A stretch of 64,000 nt of DNA, taken from assembly GCF_022763345.1 (NCBI RefSeq), contig NZ_JALEGS010000068.1, forward strand, positions 124,001 through 188,000, in the 5' to 3' direction. The notes under the pieces were generated by a model, which saw only the letters and a list, made by a program, of their open reading frames with translations, ran no database searches and had not been told where the DNA came from. A program made the translations under genes and the position numbers. Below are positions 7,469 through 14,178 of this stretch, one piece after another. Each line of letters opens with the position of its first letter. Position 1 is the stretch's first letter. The DNA comes from Phaeodactylibacter sp. GTDB lineage: Bacteria; Bacteroidota; Bacteroidia; Chitinophagales; Saprospiraceae.

Positions 7469-8332
7469 CTACCGGTCGTATTGGTGCAGGTCGAGATCTT
7501 CGATTAGATTAATGATTTTTTCAGCGTACTTGGGGTCTGTGGCATAACCAGCTTTTTTTAGCCCCCGTGCCCACCCCTTGTAGTCATTGGACTTGAGTTG
7601 GAACAAAGGCTGATAGCGGCTGCTCCGTTTCAAGAGCAGGCTGTGGGCCCGGAAACTCTCCCAGGCGCTTTTGTAGATGCGGAAAAAATCTTTGTGGCTG
7701 TCATCGGTAAAGTTGCTGCAGTGCCCTTTGGAACAGCTTTTTGAGAAACACTTCATCCCGAAGTGATTGTTGTTGCGGGTAGCCAGCTTGCTTTCGCCTA
7801 CATTGCTTTCCAACAAGCCCTGAGCCAGTGTGATACTCGCCGGGATGCCGTACTTGTCCATCTCCATGCGGGCTACTTTGGCAAACCTTTTTACATAGGC
7901 TTTCTGTTTTTGCCGCTTTGTCCTGCGGTCGGCAGCACTTTCCTTACGTACCTCTCCCTTATTGGCTGCGGTCAGGTTGGAATAGGTGTTGGCCAGGTTG
8001 CTGACGTTGGTCCTGGGTGCGGGTTTAGCGGCTGAGGCTGCCTTTCTGGGCGCCTGTTCTTCTACAAGCGAGGTATTCATGGCATGAGCCTGTGTGGCCG
8101 GTTCCCGGAAAGCCACTGTTTGCGCCACAGGCCGGGAGGTGACCTTAGGCTGCACAACAGCTGCGGTTGGCCGGTTCAGTTGCAGGTCAATAACCATGTC
8201 TTTCTGCAGGGCCATGTATGCCGCAGCACCAAGCAGTGCCGTCTTGAGCCAGTGTTTTTGAATGGCAAGGCTGGTCTCTTGTCCTGCTCTGTAGGCGAGC
8301 TGCCGGATGTTTGTTTCGTTGATGAGGTTCAT
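7469..8332 (-). CDS. Glucosaminidase-domain peptidoglycan hydrolase (GH73 type)
   Basis: The protein is 287 residues from the ATG at 8332 (MNLINETNIRQ). A hydrophobic segment at about 30-42 (ALLGAAAYMAL) probably anchors it. A low-complexity Ala/Pro/Lys-rich linker follows. The C-terminal glucosaminidase domain spans about 155-285, with likely catalytic Glu in LAQGLLESNVGES and the family motifs NNHFGMKC and SAWESFRAHS. It should cut GlcNAc-MurNAc links during growth or separation. An upstream in-frame ATG at 8425 falls inside the promoter and cannot be used, which fixes the start downstream. Confidence 0.85.
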   Translation of the reverse strand: MNLINETNIRQLAYRAGQETSLAIQKHWLKTALLGAAAYMALQKDMVIDLQLNRPTAAVVQPKVTSRPVAQTVAFREPATQAHAMNTSLVEEQAPRKAASAAKPAPRTNVSNLANTYSNLTAANKGEVRKESAADRRTKRQKQKAYVKRFAKVARMEMDKYGIPASITLAQGLLESNVGESKLATRNNNHFGMKCFSKSCSKGHCSNFTDDSHKDFFRIYKSAWESFRAHSLLLKRSSRYQPLFQLKSNDYKGWARGLKKAGYATDPKYAEKIINLIEDLDLHQYDR

Positions 8333-8395
8333 ATCTGTCAGGATTGAGTACCGGATGGCGGCCTGCTCACCGGTTGTTAAAACAAAATGATGCAA

Positions 8396-8426
8396 CAAAT
8401 TTAAAATAAAACGTTTTAAAAACAAA
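8396..8426 (-). promoter_or_regulatory. Promoter of the glucosaminidase gene
   Basis: On the minus strand TTTG (8426-8423), exactly 19 bases, then TAAATTTG (8403-8396): a textbook Bacteroidota primary-sigma promoter. The start should be near 8389, giving a leader of about 57 bases. Confidence 0.8.
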
Positions 8427-8516
8427 TCAATTTAAACATATTTTGTTTTTTCATGCATCCTGCCAGGTTTTAAGAGACCCTTAACCAACACCCATCCAAT
8501 TTTTCCTCCCTTTTAA

Positions 8517-8547
8517 TTGTTGTAGTCCCGGTGTCCAACTACCTTTG
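8517..8547 (+). promoter_or_regulatory. Promoter of the OmpH/Skp gene
   Basis: TTG (8517-8519), 20 bases, TACCTTTG (8540-8547). The predicted start near 8554 leaves a 41-base leader before ATG 8595 and excludes the in-frame ATG at 8559. Confidence 0.7.
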
Positions 8548-8594
8548 CGGAAATTTCCGTGAAGATTATTCCTGAATCAGAAAAACAAAACAAT

Positions 8595-9095
8595 ATGAAG
8601 TCATACATCCTTTTTGCCGCCTTCTTGTTTTTGACACCTGCCCTTTCGATGGCGCAGAAGTACGGCCACCTCAACTTTGGAAATCTCATTTCTTCACTGG
8701 AAGAAACGAAAGCCGCCGACAGCGAGCTGGAAGCTTACCAAAAGCAGCTCGTGACCAAAGGCGAAGAAATGGCAGCAGCCTGGCAGAAAGAGGCCCAGGC
8801 CTTCGCTCAGCAGGTACAAAGTGGTACCATGGCGCCAAAAGCACAGCAGGAAACACAAGCCAAGCTTGAGAAAGAGCGCGACGAAATCCTGGCTTACGAG
8901 CAGGAAGTGTCTCAAAAGGTACAGGCCAAACGGCAGGAACTGCTGGAGCCGCTCATCACCAGAGCCGAGCAGGCTATTCAGGAAGTGGCTAAGGAAAACG
9001 GCTACGTCATGATTTTTGATACTAGTGTTTTCAATGCAATCCTGTTTGCCGAGGAGGCAGATGATGTGATGGAACTGGTGAAGGCGAAGCTGTAA
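8595..9095 (+). CDS. Periplasmic OmpH/Skp family chaperone
   Basis: The protein is 166 residues. A signal peptide (MKSYILFAAFLFLTPALSMA) is followed by a mature form starting QKYGHLNFGNLI, the usual OmpH beginning. A long charged helical hairpin follows (about 40-130, rich in Lys, Glu and Gln), then the terminal strand YVMIFDTSVFNAI. Skp trimers hold unfolded outer-membrane proteins in the periplasm. It is monocistronic here, with its own promoter and terminator; in many Bacteroidota it sits near bamA, which is not in this window. Confidence 0.88.
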   Translation: MKSYILFAAFLFLTPALSMAQKYGHLNFGNLISSLEETKAADSELEAYQKQLVTKGEEMAAAWQKEAQAFAQQVQSGTMAPKAQQETQAKLEKERDEILAYEQEVSQKVQAKRQELLEPLITRAEQAIQEVAKENGYVMIFDTSVFNAILFAEEADDVMELVKAKL

Positions 9096-9121
9096 CTTTA
9101 CGAATTTGCCCGCGTCAATAG

Positions 9122-9155
9122 AGCCGCTACCGGAGAATGTTCGGGTAGCGGCTTT
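9122..9155 (+). terminator. Terminator of the OmpH/Skp gene
   Basis: AGCCGCTACC (9122-9131) pairs with GGTAGCGGCT (9144-9153) in a 10-bp stem with a 12-base loop, followed by a short T-containing tail, 27 bases after the stop codon. Confidence 0.75.
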
Positions 9156-9162
9156 CGTATTT

Positions 9163-9321
9163 CTGCACTCACGCCAACGCCAAATTATACAGCTATCCCA
9201 TGTGCTCCGCCTGGAGCCCTTTGGCAAAGACCGCCTGGCCGTGCACATGAAGGGTGGGGAAAAAGCCCTGGTCTCCAGTGCCAGCCGGACACCCGAGCTG
9301 CGCAGGTGGCTGGAAGGGTAA
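9163..9321 (+). pseudogene. Truncated LytTR-type DNA-binding domain remnant
   Basis: The frame ending in TAA at 9319-9321 reads IIQLSHVLRLEPFGKDRLAV, then HMKGGEKALVSSASRTPELRRWLEG. This matches the second half of a LytTR domain (hydrophobic strand, 'h..gg..ll.s.tL.eLe..L'). No ATG precedes it; the only in-frame start is a TTG inside the ompH terminator hairpin. I read it as a fragment of a response-regulator gene. It could still be a tiny expressed domain. Confidence 0.4.
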
Positions 9322-9357
9322 ATTTCCACTTAAATGCTTATCTTTAAATAAAAAAAC

Positions 9358-9981
9358 ATGGCTTCTGCGGTGCGAACAACAAATGAAGTGTTACAAGAGC
9401 TGGCGGAGCTGGGGCCTTTGCATTTAGAGCGCCCCTTCTCACGCGACGGCTTTGAGCAATTATCCGCACGGTATCCTGATCTCCGCATGGAACAGGAGGC
9501 AGATGGCTCTATTCAGATTATGGCTCCGGTAAAATTTGGTTCAGGGAAAAGGGAGTCCATTCCTATGGTTTATTTAGGACAATGGTGGCTGCAGCACCGA
9601 AAAGGGCAAACCTTTAGCGCATCGACGGGTATTCAGATGCCTGATGGCAGCCTCAGAAGCCCGGACTGCGGGTGGATTAGCGAGGAGCGGCTAAAGGAAG
9701 TTACGGACGAGGAAGCTTACCTGTCTGTAATCCCCGACTTTGTGGTAGAAATCCGCTCTGGCACGGATTTAATGTCAAAACTCCGGCATAAAATGGCGGA
9801 TATCTGGATGCCTGCCGGCGTCCGCCTGGGTTGGTTAATCAATCCTTATCAGGAAGAAGCGTTCATTTACCGGCAAGACCAAACTGAGCCAGATTACATA
9901 CAGGGCTTTTCAGACCGAAGCCTGACCGGGGAATCCCTGCTGCCTGGTTTCGAGCTCCCACTTGATGAGTTAAAAGTATAA
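9358..9981 (+). CDS. Uma2-family putative restriction endonuclease (PD-(D/E)XK fold)
   Basis: Length of 207 residues is normal for Uma2 (DUF820). Signature segments are SPDCGWI with Asp103, DFVVEIRS with Glu131, a following Lys-rich helix (MSKLRHKMADIWMPAGVRLGWLI) and a C-terminal PGFELPLDEL. These are the metal-binding acidic residues and fold markers of the PD-(D/E)XK superfamily. Uma2 proteins are numerous in cyanobacteria and some Bacteroidota; their substrate is not established. The start is the ATG at 9358. No partner gene is adjacent, so no restriction-modification system is claimed. Confidence 0.85.
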   Translation: MASAVRTTNEVLQELAELGPLHLERPFSRDGFEQLSARYPDLRMEQEADGSIQIMAPVKFGSGKRESIPMVYLGQWWLQHRKGQTFSASTGIQMPDGSLRSPDCGWISEERLKEVTDEEAYLSVIPDFVVEIRSGTDLMSKLRHKMADIWMPAGVRLGWLINPYQEEAFIYRQDQTEPDYIQGFSDRSLTGESLLPGFELPLDELKV

Positions 9982-10036
9982 ACTCGCCATTGTACAGGAG
10001 TTATTAGTTTAGCAAACTGAAATGCTGAAACTGAAA

Positions 10037-10100
10037 GACTTCGGAGAAGTCACACCTTAATATCATGGCAGTAGCACTACAGATCGACTTCGTAGAAGTC
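10037..10100. repeat. Two copies of a GACTTC-N3-GAAGTC palindrome
   Basis: GACTTCGGAGAAGTC at 10037-10051 and GACTTCGTAGAAGTC at 10086-10100 are 15-base palindromes that differ at one loop base and are each followed by a similar sequence (CACACCTTAA and GTATGTTAAA). They lie between the convergent Uma2 and RtcB genes (gap 9982-10227), which holds no gene. Confidence 0.6.
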
Positions 10101-10227
10101 GTATGTTAAACCTGGCTGAAGAGAAATGTTTGTAGACATCCTGCTTTTTAAACCTTGCTCAAAGCAAAATAGTGCATTATCCCAAAATTCTTGCTGATAG
10201 CCGGCAGTAAATGCCAGCCATCGATCA

Positions 10228-11604
10228 CTATCCTTTCTTCCGGCGCTTCTTCCTCCACGGCGCATCCCGCTGCCAGTCCCCCGCCATAATACAACCGTAG
10301 GGGATAACCCGGTCCACCACCTCGCCCAGCCCAAACTGCTTCATCTGCCGCTGTACAGCATCCGCATTTTTGTAAGCCGAAGGAAGCTCGGAGATATCAA
10401 TGTTGCCCGAGAAAAAGCGGACATCCAGACCCGCCGTTTCTTCCGCAAAGATGGCCTCCATACTGCGCCCGCCCTGATTGCGGATGTGCTGCGAACGGCT
10501 TACATTCCGCCCTGCACCATGAGGGGCAAAGCCGAGGTTGCCAGCGGTGGCTTCCCCTTTGACGATCAGTACCGGCTCACTCATATTAAGCGGGATGAGC
10601 CGCAGCCCCTCGTGGGAGTCTGGCACGAATGCGTCGGTCAGTGGAGTCGCGCCCTTGGCATGGTAGAAGCGGTTGCCTTCTTTGAAGACAAAGTTGTGCT
10701 CGTTCCAAAAGCGCAGGGTGTGGTCTACCTTCAGCCGCCGGCAGGTGGTCTCATGCAGCACCTCATGGTTGAGCTTCGTCCACTGCCGCACGAGCTGCAG
10801 GGCTTCCCAGTAGTGCTTGCCATGCTCCTCCTCGTAGGGAATCCAGGCGTTACCCGACAGCGTCTTGGGTGATAGTTCCCGACGGTAGCTTTCCGCCAGT
10901 GCCATACCTTTTTTATACAAATGCGCCCCCAGCCCCCGGCTCCCGTGATGGGTCACCATGATGGTCTCCCCGGTCTGCTCCGATTGCCCAACGAACAAAA
11001 AGTGGTTTCCATCACCCTGTGTGCCCAGATGGGATTGCGCGACCATCTGGCTTTTATCGTCCCGCAGGAAGAAGTTGCCTTGCATCTGATCAGTAAGTTC
11101 GGAAGGGAGCTCAAAGCCACCTGAGGTGCGCCCTCCGCCCCCAAAGTGGGTGATGCTGTGGGCCGTGTCCAGGACTTTCTTAGGATCAATGTGCCCAAAA
11201 GAGGTCATCATGACGGAGCAGCAAATATCCGCGCTGTGCATAGCCGGATGGATGGCATTTTCGGTCACTGCTACGCCACCGACGGGGATCCGCCCCTTTC
11301 CACCGGTCGGGCAGGCATCGGGCATAACGGCTCCGGCAACGACCGTAGGCGTTTTCATCAGCTCGTCCATGCTGCGGAATACGGCTTCCACATTACTGAT
11401 CTCGTCCTCCGTTTCTGCTTCGATATTTTTATGGTAGGCAAGCGGTGCCTCACGGGGGGCAATCGGCCACTGTGCCACGCTATCGAGGTAAGCTTTGAGG
11501 TCATCGCCCTGTAGTTGGTGTTGGTTGGCATGCTGCAGGGCATCGCTAAACCAGCGGCCGGGCTTATAGCCCATGTCGATTAATGTTTGTCCGGTAATTT
11601 TCAT
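10228..11604 (-). CDS. rtcB: RtcB-family RNA ligase
   Basis: The protein is 458 residues from the ATG at 11604; an earlier in-frame ATG (11649) gives an unlikely N-terminus. RtcB ligates 2',3'-cyclic phosphate to 5'-OH RNA ends using GTP and Mn2+. Visible motifs are PVGGVAVTENAIHP, HSADICCSV (metal-binding Cys region), GTQGDGNHF (Asn/His) and PHGAGRNVSR, which carries a conserved His of the guanylylation site. About 85 residues precede the core (MKITGQTLIDMGYKPG...), and the C-terminus is a Lys/Arg-rich tail (WRKKRRKKG). No RtcA or RtcR is nearby; it stands alone between two convergent or divergent neighbours. Confidence 0.88.
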   Translation of the reverse strand: MKITGQTLIDMGYKPGRWFSDALQHANQHQLQGDDLKAYLDSVAQWPIAPREAPLAYHKNIEAETEDEISNVEAVFRSMDELMKTPTVVAGAVMPDACPTGGKGRIPVGGVAVTENAIHPAMHSADICCSVMMTSFGHIDPKKVLDTAHSITHFGGGGRTSGGFELPSELTDQMQGNFFLRDDKSQMVAQSHLGTQGDGNHFLFVGQSEQTGETIMVTHHGSRGLGAHLYKKGMALAESYRRELSPKTLSGNAWIPYEEEHGKHYWEALQLVRQWTKLNHEVLHETTCRRLKVDHTLRFWNEHNFVFKEGNRFYHAKGATPLTDAFVPDSHEGLRLIPLNMSEPVLIVKGEATAGNLGFAPHGAGRNVSRSQHIRNQGGRSMEAIFAEETAGLDVRFFSGNIDISELPSAYKNADAVQRQMKQFGLGEVVDRVIPYGCIMAGDWQRDAPWRKKRRKKG

Positions 11605-11829
11605 GGTTGCTCGGTTTTGTTGATACAAAGTTGAATCGCAAGTGCGCAACCATTTTGCGTAGTCATGTTTTTTTGGCTTGTTTCGTGGCTTTTAACCGTG
11701 AAAGGCTGGGAAATCGTTCCCACTACATCATCAAACGCTTCTCCACTGGCCGATTTTTTTCGACGAAATTCTCCCAGCCCTATTGATTACGGGTTAAAAT
11801 CGGTGCAACTCGCCCCAAAATTGAATCTA

Positions 11830-12561
11830 ATGAAACCAATAATAACCTTGTCTTTAGCACTGATGCTCACCATTACCACTGCCTTTGGGCAATTGCATTG
11901 GGGCGCTCGCGCTGGTTTGTCCATCAGTAAGGTGGAAAACAACACCCTGTACCATCAGTTGCACAGCAGTTCCGCGTCTTCCACGGCTTTATTGCCGGGC
12001 CTGAATGCCGCATTGATGCTGAAAATTCCAATCTCCAACCGCCTGTCCCTGATAACAGAGGCCCAATACCTGCAAAAGGGCGGGCGGATACAGGAGCGCT
12101 TCCTGCTGCCGAATACCGGTACGCAGCCCGTTTTTGAGGACTTTGAAACAGACTATAAGGTAGCTACTATTGAGTTGCCCGTTCTGCTGCACTACGCGCT
12201 CATTGATGGACCTTGGAAACCTGGCTTTTTCGCCGGGCTCAGTTACGGGCGCATCCTCTCCCATCGCCTGGAGGGTGACCAAATGTACCTCCCTGATCAG
12301 GACCAGATCTTCCTGTTGGCTGCAGATGGGATACCCTTTGAAGAGCAAGCTTCGATGCTGCTCAGGGGCGAATTTGAGCCGCAGGATTGGAGCCTGGTGG
12401 CCGGACTGTCGCTTTCCCGATCCATCGGTCAGCACGAATGGGGCTTCGATGCCCGTTACCTCCACGATTTTACCGACTGGCGGACGGAAAAGGTAAATGG
12501 CAGTGAGGAAGCACAGCTGCGTAGCCGGGCGTTGGTGGTTTCAGTGGGGTTTTGGTGGTAA
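11830..12561 (+). CDS. Outer-membrane beta-barrel protein (PorT/OMP_b-brl family)
   Basis: The protein is 243 residues from the ATG at 11830 (MKPIITLSLALMLTITTAFG is the signal peptide). Mature residues show eight or more amphipathic strands (HWGARAGLSISKV, LSLITEAQYLQKGG, VATIELPVLLHYAL, PGFFAGLSYGRI, WSLVAGLSLSRSIG, HEWGFDARYLHDF, ALVVSVGFWW) and end in an aromatic residue, as barrels do. Length and strand pattern match PorT-like small barrels. The substrate, if any, cannot be read. It converges on the anti-sigma gene with five bases between. Confidence 0.8.
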   Translation: MKPIITLSLALMLTITTAFGQLHWGARAGLSISKVENNTLYHQLHSSSASSTALLPGLNAALMLKIPISNRLSLITEAQYLQKGGRIQERFLLPNTGTQPVFEDFETDYKVATIELPVLLHYALIDGPWKPGFFAGLSYGRILSHRLEGDQMYLPDQDQIFLLAADGIPFEEQASMLLRGEFEPQDWSLVAGLSLSRSIGQHEWGFDARYLHDFTDWRTEKVNGSEEAQLRSRALVVSVGFWW

Positions 12562-12566
12562 ATGCT

Positions 12567-13409
12567 CTATTGCTCGACCTTCCCCACCCAAAGCGCTTCC
12601 GCCTCACCATCTACACGGATGACGTAGTAGTACAAGCCAGCCGGCAAGTCCAGCGCTGCCTCGTAGGCCAGGAAGTAGGCTTTCTTGGCAGCGAAAGCGA
12701 TGGGCGCGTCCTCGTCGATTTCCATTACCTGGAGTTCTCCTGTATGCAGGAGGGCATCCGGGTAGTTATCGGGCCGATTGTCGAAGAGGGTAAGGGTCAT
12801 GGACTGCCCCTCTTCGTATTGGGCGCTCAGCATTTCGCCTTCCAGCGTGAAATTTTGATTGGAGAAGCGGGCTTCAACGGCGAGTTCGTAGGTAGCGCTC
12901 AGTGGGGAGGCGGCTACGAGTGCTTCCAGTGCCGGATTGGGCTGATCGGGGGGAATATTGGCTATTGGCGTATCCTCCGGTGCTGTAGGAGTAGTGGTTT
13001 CTTTAACAGCTTCCTCTTCGGGCACTTCCTCCGGTGCGGTAGGCGAAGGAGCCGGCTGTTCGATCGCAGGTGGCTCAACAGGCTCAGCATCCGGGGCTGG
13101 CATAAAGAAGTAATAGAGAAGGCTCGCTACGATGATGAGGATAAGAATGCCCAGGAGCAGGCGCAGGGCGCTGCGGTTCCCCGGCTTTCCATTTTCGGCA
13201 GGTGCTTCATAGGCTTCGCTAATGGCTTCCAGGTTTTGGCGAAAGGCCCATTCATCAGCATTGCCCAGGGTGCGGTGCACGCGGCGGTGGAGCTCGACTT
13301 CTGCCGCCAGGGTTTTATCCCGCTCCAGCTCGGCCTCAAAGGCTTTGCGCTCCGGCTCCGGCAGGGTGCCGTCGAGGTAGGCTTCTATTCGTTCGTATTG
13401 TTCCTGCAT
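12567..13409 (-). CDS. Membrane anti-sigma-like protein paired with the ECF sigma factor
   Basis: The protein is 280 residues. The N-terminal 60 residues form a zinc-finger-less anti-sigma-type helical domain (MQEQYERIEAYLDGTLPEPE, then LERDKTLAAEVELHR). One transmembrane helix is at about 81-102. A Pro/Glu/Thr-rich periplasmic linker (about 103-165) is followed by a compact beta domain that ends in YYYVIRVDGEAEALWVGKVEQ, resembling a C-terminal strand pair. It starts 4 bases after the sigma-factor stop, so both are one operon. Inferred role: hold the sigma factor at the membrane until an envelope signal arrives. Confidence 0.75.
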   Translation of the reverse strand: MQEQYERIEAYLDGTLPEPERKAFEAELERDKTLAAEVELHRRVHRTLGNADEWAFRQNLEAISEAYEAPAENGKPGNRSALRLLLGILILIIVASLLYYFFMPAPDAEPVEPPAIEQPAPSPTAPEEVPEEEAVKETTTPTAPEDTPIANIPPDQPNPALEALVAASPLSATYELAVEARFSNQNFTLEGEMLSAQYEEGQSMTLTLFDNRPDNYPDALLHTGELQVMEIDEDAPIAFAAKKAYFLAYEAALDLPAGLYYYVIRVDGEAEALWVGKVEQ

Positions 13410-13413
13410 GGCT

Positions 13414-13980
13414 TCATTTATTCATGAGTTCAGAATACCGGGCATCGGCTTTTACCCGTTGGATGAGCTGCTCTTTGCATTGGAACTTGCGTTTTTTGGC
13501 GTAGCCGACACTGCTGTATTCCATGCGCTCTGCAATTTCTGCCATTTTCACTTTGGCAAAAAACCATTGCAGCAACTGCTGGCAGTCCTGGCCCAGCTGC
13601 CGGAATGCATCCCAGAAGAGTTGTTCTTCTTCCTGCTGCTCCAGCAATTGGCTCAGGCCTGCTTCTCCAGTGTATTTGTAATCTTCCGGGATGGATACCT
13701 CGTTTCCCGACTTTTTTTGAAGGCGGTTGCCCCATAGGTTACGGCAAATCCCATACAGCAGGGTGTAGAACCCGCTCGTCAGCTGGAAATCGGCCTCCTG
13801 TACTTTTTTGAAGATTACGATGAGGGCATCCTGAAAAACATCCTTGGCATCCGCATCCCTCCCCCCGTTTTTGCGGATGAAAGCGGAGATACGAGGCAGA
13901 AACTCCTGGTAGAGCTGCTGCAGCCCCTTCCGGTCGTTGTTGCGGATGGCATTGATATAGTGCTCGTCGGCTGGGCGCAT
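13414..13980 (-). CDS. ECF-type RNA polymerase sigma factor
   Basis: The protein is 188 residues, the normal ECF length. Region 2 is at about 15-85 (LQQLYQEFLPRISAFIRKNG, DAKDVFQDALIVIFKKV) and binds the core enzyme and the -10 element. Region 4 is at about 120-180 (LLQWFFAKVKMAEIAERM, then SSVGYAKKRKFQCKEQL), the helix-turn-helix for the -35 element. The gene precedes the anti-sigma gene and is divergent from the caspase-TPR gene, whose upstream region carries the shared GTAAC-N16-AAATCA promoter. This factor is therefore the best candidate to read that promoter, an inference from position and promoter class. Confidence 0.88.
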   Translation of the reverse strand: MRPADEHYINAIRNNDRKGLQQLYQEFLPRISAFIRKNGGRDADAKDVFQDALIVIFKKVQEADFQLTSGFYTLLYGICRNLWGNRLQKKSGNEVSIPEDYKYTGEAGLSQLLEQQEEEQLFWDAFRQLGQDCQQLLQWFFAKVKMAEIAERMEYSSVGYAKKRKFQCKEQLIQRVKADARYSELMNK

Positions 13981-14026
13981 AGTTTTGGTCTTATACCTAC
14001 GAAACTACAGTTTTTTTTAGCAACTA

Positions 14027-14055
14027 GGGTAACCCTTTGGGCTTTGCTTAAATCA
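14027..14055 (+). promoter_or_regulatory. ECF-type promoter, site 1 of 4, before the caspase-TPR gene
   Basis: GGGTAACC at 14027-14034 and AAATCA at 14050-14055; GTAAC (14029-14033) and AAATCA are separated by exactly 16 bases. The ATG at 14179 lies 123 bases beyond. The same element is found at three other places in the window, each upstream of a gene of the caspase/M48 set. GTAAC-type -35 elements are known for ECF sigma factors (for example Bacillus SigX). Confidence 0.7.
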
Positions 14056-14178
14056 AGGGAGTAAAGGAATGGAGACCTTAAATTGCTGTTTCCGGCAAGT
14101 GACCTGTCGCTTTCCAGCGTCATTTTTCATTTTAAGGCTTACTTGACGTATCTTTTGTGACCGAAGCAACCTGAAACC

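Noticed and set aside
8333..8425. Longer N-terminus of the glucosaminidase from ATG 8425
   Set aside because: That codon lies within the -33 element of a textbook promoter, so it is not transcribed.
9358..9981. Restriction-modification system
   Set aside because: The Uma2 protein has no adjacent methyltransferase or specificity subunit.
12552..13427. Long plus-strand reading frame opposite the anti-sigma gene
   Set aside because: It is a shadow of the well-supported minus-strand gene; its translation is low-complexity and has no motif.
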